NCBI GenBank assembly: GCA_945869725.1
Contig: CAMBPO010000008.1
Location: 1-61,252 of the forward strand
From: Klebsiella pneumoniae
GTDB taxonomy: Bacteria; Pseudomonadota; Gammaproteobacteria; Pseudomonadales; Pseudohongiellaceae
DNA: 61,252 nt
Direction: 5' to 3'
How positions within the stretch are numbered: the stretch's first letter is position 1; the number at the start of each line of letters is the position of its first letter. A program made the translations under genes and the position numbers. The notes under the pieces are model-generated. The model was not told where the DNA came from. It did no database searches and saw nothing but the letters and a program-made list of their open reading frames with translations. Of this stretch, positions 17,713 to 26,709 are shown piece by piece.

Positions 17713-18804
17713 ATGGACACTCACCACCTGCAATCTCAACGCGCCAGCGCCGCACTGCAAAACCTGTTTGTTGCCGATGCATTGGCCATGCCGGTACATT
17801 GGTTCTACAGCATCAGAGACATCGAAAAGGCGTTTCCTGGTGGCGTCAGGCAACTGGAGCCGGCACCGCAGTTTCACCCCTCGTCTATCATGTCCTTACA
17901 CTCAACCAGCAGTGGCGGACGCCGGACTTTACAGACAGGCACACGTCATCCAGAGGTTGTCGGCGAGGTCATTTTAAAGGGCCGCCAACAGTTCTGGAAT
18001 AAGCCAAATACCCACTATCATCAGGGTATGACTGCTGGCGAAAACACCCTGAACGCGCACTGTGCCCGGGTGCTTATGCGCTCTCTGGCACGCACGGGCG
18101 GACGTTACAACGCGGCTGCGTTTCTCGGCGATTACATTGACTTTATGTGCGCAGATGTTGCCCAGCACAACGACACCTATGCTGAGTCGTACCATCGGGG
18201 ATTTTTTGCCAACCTGCAGCGTGGATTGCCGCCAGAGCGCTGTGCAGCCGTTACCCACGACACGCCGTCGATTGGTGGCCTGGTGACGGTGGCGCCGCTG
18301 GTGTTGTCGGAAAGAGTGCATGGCATCGCACTGGACATCATCAGAGCTGATGTACAGACACACGTTCAACTGACACACCCTGATGCATTGCTGCTGCGTA
18401 TTGCTGATGACTACACGCAGTTGCTCGACACACTGCTGCACACCACAGACAACAGCGATGTTGGTGGCATTATTGCGGACACAGCACTGCGCAGTGTGCG
18501 CCTGGATCTGCCCGGCTTGATGCTCAAAAAACGTGATGACCGAGAAATCATCGGACAACTTTACTCCAGCGCCTGTTACATCGATGGTGCGTGGCCGGGT
18601 ATTCTGTATCTGCTGTACAAATACCGCGACCAACCCGAAGCTGCGTTGCTTGCCAATGCCAACCTGGGAGGGGATAACGTGCACCGTGGCGCAGTACTCG
18701 GCGTATTGCTGGGTTTGATCCACGGTCAAACTATCGAGCCCTGGTACAACGCGTTGACCGCAAAACAACAAATAGACCAGGAAATTGCGCAGCTGCTGAG
18801 CTGA
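17713..18804 (+). CDS. ADP-ribosylglycohydrolase family protein, divergent metal site
   Basis: A 363-residue all-helical DraG/ARH-type protein. The N-terminus (LFVADALAMPVHWFY) corresponds to the family GDALG region, and the end (NANLGGDNVHRGAVLGVLLG) to the usual GGDTDT segment. Classical members bind two Mg ions through TDDT and D-x-DT motifs and cleave ADP-ribose from protein arginine or serine. Here the first motif reads GENTLN (Glu110-Asn111-Thr112) and the second keeps Asp321 but reads GGDNVHR. It may be a crystallin-J1-like subgroup with a different substrate or no hydrolase activity. It stands alone between a divergent phoH-like gene and an exported phosphoesterase gene. Confidence 0.8.
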   Translation: MDTHHLQSQRASAALQNLFVADALAMPVHWFYSIRDIEKAFPGGVRQLEPAPQFHPSSIMSLHSTSSGGRRTLQTGTRHPEVVGEVILKGRQQFWNKPNTHYHQGMTAGENTLNAHCARVLMRSLARTGGRYNAAAFLGDYIDFMCADVAQHNDTYAESYHRGFFANLQRGLPPERCAAVTHDTPSIGGLVTVAPLVLSERVHGIALDIIRADVQTHVQLTHPDALLLRIADDYTQLLDTLLHTTDNSDVGGIIADTALRSVRLDLPGLMLKKRDDREIIGQLYSSACYIDGAWPGILYLLYKYRDQPEAALLANANLGGDNVHRGAVLGVLLGLIHGQTIEPWYNALTAKQQIDQEIAQLLS

Positions 18805-18888
18805 TGTGACATCCGTGTCATGGCTGTGTCAAATTGCAGGCTTAGCATCGCCCGTAACTCAACGTCTTACCGCATGGAGCTTTCCGAT

Positions 18889-20580
18889 ATGAATCATAAA
18901 TCCATGGCGTGCTGCCTGCTCAGCACTTTGCTGGCCGTGCTCAGTGCCAATACACAGGCACAATGCGGTGTCGACCAGCCCGTCAGTGAGATCGCGCGTG
19001 GCATCGTGTTTACAGACACCAACACCAATGGTGTGTATGAATCCGGCGAAACCGGTGTAGCGCAGGTCAGTGTCAGTAATGGCTGCGAAGTGGTGCTGAC
19101 TGATGCTGACGGCCGTTATGAAATTGCCATCGCCCCTTTGCAGATTCTGTTTATTTCCCAGCCAAGCGGTTATAGCGTTGCGCTTGACGCCAACAACATC
19201 CCGGCGTTTTATTACCGCCATTACCCACAAGGCACTCCCGACTTGATTGATGGTACGGCGGTGGAATGGGTGTTCCCGGTGGTTGATGCCACCGGCCCGT
19301 TACCGGCATCCATCGATTTCCCGCTCACTCCAATCGTGGATGCCAGCACGCAGTTTGAGGCTCATGCCTTTGCAGATACACAAGCACGCACCGAACTCGA
19401 TCAGGACAAGCTGCGTGAAGACCTGATTACCACCCTGATCGGCAATCCGTTTTCAGCAGAGTTTGGCATCACCGTGGGTGACGTCGTCTACGATAATCTT
19501 GAACTGTACGATCGCCACAAGCAGATGATGGCATTAATGGACTTTCCGCAGTGGTATCTGCCCGGCAATCATGATCTGAATTTTGAATCTCCGGATGCGC
19601 GATTTGCCAACGAGACCTACAAGCTGCATTTTGGCCCGGATTATTATTCGTTTAACTACGGCAATGTGCATTTTGTAGCGCTTAACAATGTGGAATATGC
19701 CGGAGCGGGAAAACAGCTGGAGGATGGAGACCGTTACCGTGGTTATATCCATGACGATCAGCTTTACTGGCTGGCACGCGACCTGGCCAACGTGCCACGT
19801 GACCGCCTTATTGTGATTGCCTCACACATTCCGCTGGTGTCTGAAGCCGATGACGGCAGCGGCTCTGAGCCGGCCACAGGACCCAGCACCGAGAACTTTG
19901 CTGAACTATTGGAGTTACTTGAACCTTTTGAACATATTTACGGGATCGCCGGCCACGATACCAGCAACAGCTGGAAGGTTGAAATAGACCATGATCACGG
20001 CTGGCATGGCCAACCATGGATCGCCCACACGCTGGCGGAAGTGCGCGGCAATGGCTGGCAGACGGGCCTGGCGGATGCACGCGGTGTCAACGACGCGTTG
20101 ATGCAGGACGGCAACCCCAATGGTTATTACCTGCTCAGGTTTGATGACGTACGGGTAACTCCAGAGTTCAGTCCCTTCCCCTTTGGCGCCGATGCTCATC
20201 AGCATATGCGCATTACCCTCGACCCGCCGTTAACCATGCAGACTGAGGGCAGCATCAACCGCGGTCAGCTTGAAAACAATACCAACGTTGTGGTGAATTT
20301 GTTTGACGGCGGTGAGCGTGACAAGGTCTGGCTGTCACTTAACAGCGGTGAACGGCAGCCAATGACCTATTCTGTGCGCACCGACCCCTTCATGGAACGG
20401 CTTTATGAATCGTTGCAGGGTACCGACAATGCCATCGGCAGGCCCACACGTTCGGCGCATATCTGGGAACTGCCGCTGCCCGACACACTGGCACCCGGGG
20501 TTCATCGTCTTGACGTGTATAGCGAAGATGAATTTGGCCAGCATCACCACAGTGCCTTCAGTTTTGAAGTGCTGCCTTAA
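18889..20580 (+). CDS. Exported calcineurin-like metallophosphoesterase
   Basis: A 563-residue protein with a signal peptide (ACCLLSTLLAVLSANTQAQ). The ATG at 18889 follows GGAG and removes a 23-residue non-signal extension. An N-terminal SdrD/metallophosphoesterase-N-like beta domain (FTDTNTNGVYESGE) precedes the phosphoesterase core: DTQ at Asp163, GD at Asp198, GNHD at 227-229 (AsnHisAsp), SHIPL, and finally AGHDTSN at His356. A C-terminal beta domain completes the usual three-domain layout. In most relatives the last motif is GHTH; here the second His is Thr358, so one metal ligand may be missing or supplied from elsewhere. The substrate is unknown. Confidence 0.88.
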   Translation: MNHKSMACCLLSTLLAVLSANTQAQCGVDQPVSEIARGIVFTDTNTNGVYESGETGVAQVSVSNGCEVVLTDADGRYEIAIAPLQILFISQPSGYSVALDANNIPAFYYRHYPQGTPDLIDGTAVEWVFPVVDATGPLPASIDFPLTPIVDASTQFEAHAFADTQARTELDQDKLREDLITTLIGNPFSAEFGITVGDVVYDNLELYDRHKQMMALMDFPQWYLPGNHDLNFESPDARFANETYKLHFGPDYYSFNYGNVHFVALNNVEYAGAGKQLEDGDRYRGYIHDDQLYWLARDLANVPRDRLIVIASHIPLVSEADDGSGSEPATGPSTENFAELLELLEPFEHIYGIAGHDTSNSWKVEIDHDHGWHGQPWIAHTLAEVRGNGWQTGLADARGVNDALMQDGNPNGYYLLRFDDVRVTPEFSPFPFGADAHQHMRITLDPPLTMQTEGSINRGQLENNTNVVVNLFDGGERDKVWLSLNSGERQPMTYSVRTDPFMERLYESLQGTDNAIGRPTRSAHIWELPLPDTLAPGVHRLDVYSEDEFGQHHHSAFSFEVLP

Positions 20581-20587
20581 ACAAACG

Positions 20588-20622
20588 AAAAACATCTTAA
20601 GGGCATGATGTCCTTGAGATGT
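20588..20622 (-). terminator. Terminator hairpin for the minus-strand lipoprotein gene
   Basis: An 11-bp stem (20592-20602 with 20612-20622, one G-U pair, 9-base loop) abuts the stop of the minus-strand gene and is followed in that direction by TTTT. It may also stop transcripts arriving from the phosphoesterase gene. Confidence 0.65.
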
Positions 20623-21809
20623 CAGTAAACCACGAGAAAATTGCCGTCCGGCTTCATTATCACTGCCGCTGAACTGCGATCAGGGATTTGCATGTCATCC
20701 AAGGCTGGCAGAACAGCTGGTTTGCCCTCTGCATCAAACAACGCCAGCCGCAACGATCCGCCACTAAAGAAACCACCGCCTTCGCCCCAAGCTATCAGCT
20801 GATAACCTTGAGCATTAAAAGCCATCGCCGGATGCTTTTCACGCGATGCTGACGCTTGTGCAGACACCCGTTTAGGTACTGAGTTATCCGACATGTTGTG
20901 TTTTATCAGTTGACTCTCGGTCTCATACACCAGCCAGTAAGCACCGGACACATCTCTGGCCATGTCATTGGTACTCACCGGGCAGGACGATATGTCCCAC
21001 TCACTCAGTGCATGCACCGGGTGATAAAACGAATGCACATCACCATGAGCATTCTGATTAATGATCAGTTGCTGCATGTGCCGGCCGGTATCATTGGTGG
21101 CCGAGCGATAGGCCACCAACAATTCGCCAGCCTGATTAAATTCTGCCGACAACGCGCAACAGGCACACGCACCCAGTGCGCTGTCAGCAATCATCGCCGC
21201 CTCGTCAAAACTGCCGCCATAATCCTGTGATTGCAGCATAAACACCGACCGCTGATCCTCGCGCATCAGATCACCGGCTGCCCACACCAGGGCAACCCGA
21301 TTGTTGTAACTGGCAATGTCTGCGTTGGCATCAATGCCGTCGAGATGTGCGCTGCTGATCAGGCGCGGTGTTTCGAAATTAACTTTATTGCTATCTGACC
21401 GGGTGTACAAAAATCGCTCCGGCCTGTCCACAAACCAGACAACGTGAATTCTGCCTTCACCACCGACGGCAAAATTGGCGCGGTAAATCTGGTCTTTGTA
21501 ATTGAACGGTTCAGATGACACTCTGGCAGAGGGCAACCAGGCGCGCTGTTCGTTGTCGTAGCGCGTGTAATAAAGATGCCCGAGGTATGCACCGCTGTCC
21601 GGAAACTCTGCCCGGAAATACAACAAATGTGTGTCGCCCCATTCATCCAGCACAATGCGGGGCTGAATGCCATTATTGGGCACTCGCTGAAAATCAATCG
21701 ATGGTGACAAAGCCGGGTCTGAGCAAGACACCAGCATCGTCACTAATAGCGCAATAAACACACGCGCAACGCTATGGAACGATATGTGAGATTTTTGTCC
21801 GTTCAACAC
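20622..21809 (-). CDS. Lipoprotein of unknown function with sialidase-like (BNR-type) repeats
   Basis: A 395-residue protein with an N-terminal hydrophobic segment ending LVSC (lipobox near residue 29) and so probably lipid-anchored. The body contains repeating beta-propeller-like blades: 'GDTHLLYF', 'GRIHVVWFVDRPE', 'NRVALVWAAGD', 'GELLVAYRS', 'GYQLIAWGEG' and 'GNFLVVY', spaced about 50-60 residues, as in exo-sialidase or BNR-repeat proteins. No catalytic motif is clear. It starts at GTG (21809) or TTG (21806), both near GGAG; the latter has better spacing. Its 5' end overlaps the decayed SYLF gene, suggesting past translational coupling. Confidence 0.72.
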   Translation of the reverse strand: MLNGQKSHISFHSVARVFIALLVTMLVSCSDPALSPSIDFQRVPNNGIQPRIVLDEWGDTHLLYFRAEFPDSGAYLGHLYYTRYDNEQRAWLPSARVSSEPFNYKDQIYRANFAVGGEGRIHVVWFVDRPERFLYTRSDSNKVNFETPRLISSAHLDGIDANADIASYNNRVALVWAAGDLMREDQRSVFMLQSQDYGGSFDEAAMIADSALGACACCALSAEFNQAGELLVAYRSATNDTGRHMQQLIINQNAHGDVHSFYHPVHALSEWDISSCPVSTNDMARDVSGAYWLVYETESQLIKHNMSDNSVPKRVSAQASASREKHPAMAFNAQGYQLIAWGEGGGFFSGGSLRLALFDAEGKPAVLPALDDMQIPDRSSAAVIMKPDGNFLVVY

Positions 21810-22185
21810 TGACTCCAGCCATCAGACCTTGTTGGTTAAAAATAAACGCATACGCATCATCCTGTATAAAGGTAGATGATACATTGGTAGCCACGCCTTC
21901 ATCCATCACTACTAATGTGGGGCCGACACCAATTTCCCATCCATCAGGGTCATGCAGATACTCCAGCGCGGCATCGGTCATAAGGAAAACTGCGAAACCA
22001 TAAGACTGAGCGCCGGCCTGCAGCAAAATACCCTCTCCATAAGCACCACCAAACACCAGCCCGGCCTTCACAATATTCGGAAACACCAGTATGGCTTTGG
22101 CAATCTCGCCAAAATCTGCGGCAACTTCATTGGTGCTGTATAACAGTTGCAATGCTTCTTTAGCATAATGTTCATCATCGAATCC
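21772..22185 (-). pseudogene. Decayed SYLF-domain (Ysc84-like, lipid-binding) gene
   Basis: The frame encodes the C-terminal half of a SYLF/Ysc84 protein: EIAKAILVFPNIVKAGLVFG, then AQSYGFAVFLMTDAALEYL, DGWEIGVGPTLVVMDEGVA and FIFNQQGLMAGVS. Two defects are visible. First, the open stretch begins after an in-frame TGA (22186-22188) with no plausible ATG, so the signal peptide and N-terminal helices are gone. Second, GEGIL joins directly to LQAGAQSYG, dropping roughly 16-18 residues that normally include the YYNSxSGSWG-like segment. It could still be made from a TTG at 22152, but a functional protein is unlikely. Confidence 0.75.
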
Positions 22186-22547
22186 TCAATTGTTTAGGTT
22201 TTTCCTGAGAGATTCAGCATGAAGCAACGGTACTAACGGGGTCTGTGCGCACACTAACACTAGTGATGCTGGTGCAGCATTTCTTTAAAGATGCTTCTGA
22301 GTTCCTTGAGCGTGGTATCGGTTTCTGCGCAGCCGTAAGCGTCCAGCTGCGCCCTGCGCGTGGCAATCTTTTGTGGTGAGTGAGGTCTTGCGCTGGTAAT
22401 ACGCGCAGGATGACAAACATCTGCACCGGCAACTCACCGAGCCCGTTTTACCTGCGGCTCTTTACCCAGCGCAATCTGATTGATGCTGCTGAATGCATGG
22501 GTAATATTTTCTTGCAAGATGCCTGACAGTTTCCTTTTAGGGTCGGA
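22186..22547 (-). other. Degraded intergenic DNA with possible gene remnants
   Basis: No intact gene is seen. On the minus strand, in frame after the tgpA stop, an open stretch reads ...ITHAFSSINQIALGKEPQ... to a TGA near 22437, and the same frame continues to a TAG near 22260 ending KELRSIFKEMLHQHH. The piece INQIALGKEPQVKRA resembles the N-terminus of MoxR-type ATPases (compare ISSVVLGKDQQIRLA of the intact moxR at 25543-26466), so part may be a dead moxR copy. This is a weak resemblance only. Confidence 0.3.
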
Positions 22548-24584
22548 TTACATCTGTGTGCTTTTTATGTTGTGCGCCAATTGCCGACGCAGCTGTTTCA
22601 GGCGCTGCGACAGCTGATCCAGCTCATGTTTGAACCAACCAGCCTTTGGGTCAGGACTTGCGTCATACATCAGCGTGTTGATCGCTTGCGCACACTGCGC
22701 CAGTGCATCGCGATGCAAGGGATTGCCTGCGGCCAGCCTATGAAAATACGTCTGCGCGCCTTCCCCGGGTAGTCTTTCCAATCGGGTGCCGGCAAAGGCA
22801 TTCATAAAGTCCAGACAGACGCCAACAATGGGGTCCCGACGACGCCGGCCTTTTAAGTTGCTGCCAACAACAACCGCGCCGAGCATAAATACCACTAACA
22901 TCACCATGATGGCGGGCAACCATCGCAGGCGTGATTCCCCTAACAACTGCTCCAGAAACTCCAACTGCGTTGCTTCGTCATAACTAAGTACCCAACGGCT
23001 CCAGGAGTACTCAAGAGAATCCAGACGCAAGCGCATCGCGTTTAACCAGGGTCTGTCCAGCAGCATGGCAAATGCAGGGTCCTGCAAGGTTTGTTCATTT
23101 TGCCGCATCAACATCTCAGCACCCTGTTCAATACGCTCAGGCGCGACCCAGGCAGTAGGATCGAGTTGTTGCCAGCCCTCACCTTCGAACCAGGCTTCAA
23201 CCCAGGCATGTGCGTTGTATTGATACACAATCAGATAGTTGTCAAAACGATTGGGTTCAGCGCCCTGATAACCGACAACCACACGAGCCGGAATGCCGGC
23301 TGCCCGCAGCATAAATGTCAATGCGCCGGCATAGTGCTCGCAGAACCCCTGACGACTGTCGAACAGAAATTTGTCGATGCCATCGACACCCAACAGCGGC
23401 GGATACAAAGTATAAACATACTCTTCAGTTCGAAAGCGCTCGAGCATCGCGGTGGCAAGCTGCCGGTCATCATCGTATTGCTCACGCATCTGCGATGCCA
23501 GTTCACGAGCGCGCGGATTGGCTTCTCCCGGCAATTGCAGTGACCTGGCACGAGCGCGCTGACCCAAGGTCAGATCAGTTGGCGCATTAACATAGGAACT
23601 GACATCGTATCGCAGCCGCTGCGCAACCGGGCGCGAGATATTCAAGGTGTTGTAGTTATCCAGAAACACACCGGGCAGCGTCACTTGCGGCACGCTGATG
23701 GCATACAGCCAGTTCTGCTGACTGGGTTCCATAATGATGTTGTAGTCAAGCGGATCCTGGCTGCTGTCCGTCAGAAACTCCAGATCACGACGTGGGCCAA
23801 TCATTGCCGTGTTGCGGGACCAGGTGGCGCCGTCAAACTCTTCAAGCGCCAGACCTCGCCAATAGAGCTGATCCGGTAGTGGTAACTCATCAGCAAACTC
23901 CACCCTGAACGCTATCTCTGTGGATCGAGCCAACTCGCTGATCTCTCCCGGCGTCATCCGGTCACTGACACCGGTGCTGCTGACATTGGATGGTTGTGAC
24001 ACCGCCCACAAGGGCGAAATCCGCGGCACGGTAACAAACAATATCAGCATCAGCGGCATAGCCTGCAGCATAATGACACCGGCCATGCGCAGATTACGCA
24101 ACTGTGCAACCCGGCCCTCTGCAAACTGGGGCGCACGGTTTAATGAGATCATTGACGCCAGTATCAACAAGGCGATAAGCAGGTTATAGATCCCAGACAA
24201 TATCGTCTGTGAGTAGATAAATCCTGCCATCAACAATAAAAAAGCGAGTGTGTTTACGATGTAGATATCGCGCCGGTAGCGCATCTCCAACAATTTCAAC
24301 AGACATCCGCTGATCAACAGCATTACCGAGCCATCAATGCTCAAGCCGCTGCCGCCGTATTGCAGCACGACGACCGTGCCCACGGCCAACAACGCCACTG
24401 CCCTGACGACACGTCCCGGATAATTGGCACGACCCAAGTAGATCAGCCAGCGCCAGGTCAAACACACCAATGCCAGGACCATCAACCAGACGGGCATGCG
24501 TGACAGATGGGGCACGATTAACAGCACCATCACGGACAGTACCCAGATCAGACCGGTTCTTGGAATCGTGGCGTTTACGACCAT
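22548..24584 (-). CDS. TgpA-type transglutaminase-like membrane protein (DUF3488)
   Basis: A 678-residue protein with several N-terminal membrane segments (DUF3488, residues about 10-190), a periplasmic transglutaminase-like domain and a further helix near 560. The Cys-His-Asp core is visible: GFCEHYAGAL with Cys415, NAHAWVEAWF for His, and QLDPTAW for Asp. Pseudomonas TgpA is an essential periplasmic transglutaminase of unknown substrate. It is last in the operon after moxR and the DUF58 gene and overlaps the DUF58 gene by ten bases, the arrangement typical of this family. Confidence 0.92.
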   Translation of the reverse strand: MVVNATIPRTGLIWVLSVMVLLIVPHLSRMPVWLMVLALVCLTWRWLIYLGRANYPGRVVRAVALLAVGTVVVLQYGGSGLSIDGSVMLLISGCLLKLLEMRYRRDIYIVNTLAFLLLMAGFIYSQTILSGIYNLLIALLILASMISLNRAPQFAEGRVAQLRNLRMAGVIMLQAMPLMLILFVTVPRISPLWAVSQPSNVSSTGVSDRMTPGEISELARSTEIAFRVEFADELPLPDQLYWRGLALEEFDGATWSRNTAMIGPRRDLEFLTDSSQDPLDYNIIMEPSQQNWLYAISVPQVTLPGVFLDNYNTLNISRPVAQRLRYDVSSYVNAPTDLTLGQRARARSLQLPGEANPRARELASQMREQYDDDRQLATAMLERFRTEEYVYTLYPPLLGVDGIDKFLFDSRQGFCEHYAGALTFMLRAAGIPARVVVGYQGAEPNRFDNYLIVYQYNAHAWVEAWFEGEGWQQLDPTAWVAPERIEQGAEMLMRQNEQTLQDPAFAMLLDRPWLNAMRLRLDSLEYSWSRWVLSYDEATQLEFLEQLLGESRLRWLPAIMVMLVVFMLGAVVVGSNLKGRRRRDPIVGVCLDFMNAFAGTRLERLPGEGAQTYFHRLAAGNPLHRDALAQCAQAINTLMYDASPDPKAGWFKHELDQLSQRLKQLRRQLAHNIKSTQM

Positions 24585-25579
24585 AGTGCCAGCGCCTCCA
24601 GTAACGTGTGCCGATGTTCATCCCCTCGACCAGGCAAAAACTCCTGACCGGGCAAGCGCAATCCAAAATCAATTTCGCGCGCAGATAACTGCAGAACCTG
24701 ATAACACAAACAGGACAAACGCGTCTCCAGCGGCAGACCGGAAAACTGCGCCCAATCCAGCATCAGATTGACATCACAGGGATCAACAAACTGTTTGGTC
24801 TTCAGCCCTTGCCCGCGCGCCAGAACCTTCCAGGCAATCTGACGATGAGAGTCACCGGGCCGATAATCACGCAGCCCGTAAAAGTCTTCAGTGCCGGGAA
24901 CACTGACCAGATTATCAGCCTTGTCTCCTGCCCCTGCCGATGGCGGAAGCTCGCAGACCTGGGGCCGGGGATATACCAGGCATGGCATGTCCAGATCAGG
25001 GCGCGACCAGGCCTCCCACAGTCCTAGCGGGTAAACCGTTTTAACCCTTAAACGCGGTGCTTTGAAATGACCTCTCACTGAGGTCTGGATAGCCAGAAAT
25101 ACCTCGTCAGCGGCAAGGTGTGTCAGATTGGCAAGCTGACAATCGTGTTTACCTTTTATTAAAGCGTTAGCTAGCGGCGCACAGACCTCTATAGCCTCGC
25201 GGACACGTTGGTCATTGCGTTTCACCACAATGCTGAATACCGCTCTTTCGCCTGCAAAACAGGGCTCAGCACGTTGACCCTGCAGGCTGAGACCCTGCAG
25301 ATTCATAAAGGTATGAACCAGTGTCAGCAGAAACACGCCGGTCATCAAAAATGACAAAGCAAAGGCCAGACTCAACGCGTAATTGATTGCCGCAACAAAT
25401 ACCACCACAGAGCTGACTACAAACAACCAACCTTGAGCGGTTGGCAGGATATAAATCGTGCGCCCGTCCAGGGTCACTTGCGATCTTGCAGGCGCGCGCC
25501 GGGACAACCAGTCCAGATGCCAGCGATCCAGCCGCTGCTGTATCAGGCTGCGAAAACGTCGACGGTATTGAGTATCCAC
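24575..25579 (-). CDS. DUF58 domain-containing protein
   Basis: A 334-residue protein with two adjacent membrane helices at about residues 50-95 (GWLFVVSSVVVFVAAINYAL...), then the DUF58 core PGTEDFYGLRDYRPGDSHRQ around 215 and a degenerate von Willebrand A-like end. DUF58 proteins accompany MoxR ATPases and are thought to be their partners in assembling or activating envelope complexes. It overlaps the end of moxR by 37 bases and the start of the transglutaminase gene by ten, so translation is probably coupled. Confidence 0.9.
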   Translation of the reverse strand: MDTQYRRRFRSLIQQRLDRWHLDWLSRRAPARSQVTLDGRTIYILPTAQGWLFVVSSVVVFVAAINYALSLAFALSFLMTGVFLLTLVHTFMNLQGLSLQGQRAEPCFAGERAVFSIVVKRNDQRVREAIEVCAPLANALIKGKHDCQLANLTHLAADEVFLAIQTSVRGHFKAPRLRVKTVYPLGLWEAWSRPDLDMPCLVYPRPQVCELPPSAGAGDKADNLVSVPGTEDFYGLRDYRPGDSHRQIAWKVLARGQGLKTKQFVDPCDVNLMLDWAQFSGLPLETRLSCLCYQVLQLSAREIDFGLRLPGQEFLPGRGDEHRHTLLEALALWS

Positions 25580-26466
25580 TGACTTGCTGTCTCACCTGAC
25601 TGACGAAGGGTTGCACTGCGGGACTGTAAACGGTGCTCGGCAACGGATGGAAAAATAGCCTGCACATCTTCCGGAATCACATGGTCGCGACCCGCCATCA
25701 GGGCATACGTTTTAGCGGCGCGTATCAATGCAATGCCACCTCGGGGGGACAGACCGGCCAGAAAACGCTCGCTATCACGACTACAGGCAATCAAGCGCTG
25801 AACATAGTCCAGCAGATACGCGCTGCACTTGACACTGTTGGCCTGGGCACGCCATTGCGCAAGCTGCTGCGCATCAAAACATTGCCGGAGATTCAACAAA
25901 GAACTGCGCTGCTCGGCGCGTTCCAGCAATAACCGTTCGGCGGCAGGATCGGGATAACCTAGTGTCAGGCGCATCAGAAAGCGGTCGGACTGCGACTCCG
26001 GTAGCGGATAGGTGCCGGCAAGACTCACCGGGTTCTGGGTCGCAATCACAAAAAACGGCGCTGGCAGTGCGCGGGTCTGCCCCTCGATGGTGACCTGGGC
26101 CTCTTCCATGGCTTCAAGCAGTGCACTTTGCGTCTTGGGCGTTGCACGGTTGATTTCATCGGCCAATAACAACTGACAGAACACCGGTCCCTCATGAAAT
26201 ACAAAATTGCCTGTAGCCGCTTCGTAAACCGATACTCCTAGAATATCTGCCGGCAATAAGTCACTGGTGAACTGCACACGCCTGAATTCCAGACCAAACA
26301 CCTTGGCCAGTGAGTGAGCAAGGGTGGTTTTGCCCATGCCAGGCAAGTCTTCAATTAACAGATGCCCCCCGGACAGCAGGCAACTCAGTGCCAGTCTGAT
26401 CTGTTGATCCTTGCCTAAAACCACTGAACTGATTTCTGCCAGCGCCTGATCGATCTGTGCCTGCAT
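25543..26466 (-). CDS. MoxR family AAA+ ATPase
   Basis: A 307-residue AAA_3-type ATPase. Walker A is DLPGMGKTTLA (Gly43-Thr47), Walker B is LLLADEINRATPKTQSALLEAMEE near 108, and sensor 1 is FFVIATQNP near 150. The ATG at 26466 (MQAQIDQ) is chosen because AAGGAAG lies about seven bases upstream; a longer reading to 26577 adds 37 unrelated residues. It would act as a chaperone-like ATPase on the DUF58 and transglutaminase proteins encoded downstream in the same operon. Confidence 0.94.
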   Translation of the reverse strand: MQAQIDQALAEISSVVLGKDQQIRLALSCLLSGGHLLIEDLPGMGKTTLAHSLAKVFGLEFRRVQFTSDLLPADILGVSVYEAATGNFVFHEGPVFCQLLLADEINRATPKTQSALLEAMEEAQVTIEGQTRALPAPFFVIATQNPVSLAGTYPLPESQSDRFLMRLTLGYPDPAAERLLLERAEQRSSLLNLRQCFDAQQLAQWRAQANSVKCSAYLLDYVQRLIACSRDSERFLAGLSPRGGIALIRAAKTYALMAGRDHVIPEDVQAIFPSVAEHRLQSRSATLRQSGETASQWILNTVDVFAA

Positions 26467-26527
26467 GCCATTGCTTCCTTTTCTGGAATGCCAGATAACC
26501 GCAAAAGCACTGAGTGTATCGCGACTG

Positions 26528-26561
26528 GCGTAAATCAGGCTTTCATTTTTTTGATTTACGC
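26528..26561. promoter_or_regulatory. Perfect 10-bp inverted repeat between moxR and sbcD
   Basis: GCGTAAATCA (26528-26537) and TGATTTACGC (26552-26561) are perfect complements separated by 14 bases, 62 bases upstream of the moxR ATG in the divergent region. Arm centres are 24 bases apart, which would suit a dimeric regulator or a leader hairpin. No poly-T run is correctly placed for a terminator. Confidence 0.5.
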
Positions 26562-26674
26562 TGTTCCGTATTTTCAAGAATATTTCCCACGAGTATCCAG
26601 TGCGTAGAACGTGCCGCCAACTTCACCTGTTCATCCCCTCTCAGTTATGTTCTGACCAGCAACGGGTCGCAAGC

Positions 26675-26683
26675 TGCTATTAT
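26675..26683 (+). promoter_or_regulatory. Extended -10 element before sbcD
   Basis: TGCTATTAT (hexamer TATTAT at 26678-26683) is an extended -10 located 26 bases before the sbcD ATG. No good -35 is visible, as is common for extended -10 promoters. Confidence 0.35.
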
Positions 26684-26709
26684 CCGAATGACACGACAAG
26701 GACTATCCC

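Noticed and set aside
17974..18771. A 265-codon minus-strand open frame
   Set aside because: It is antisense to the ADP-ribosylglycohydrolase-like gene and shows no domain.
17551..18804. A toxin-antitoxin or ADP-ribosylation defence pair formed by the PIN-PhoH and ADP-ribosylglycohydrolase-like genes
   Set aside because: They are divergent, no ADP-ribosyltransferase is present, and PIN-PhoH fusions are widespread chromosomal proteins. Nothing beyond proximity supports a defence role.
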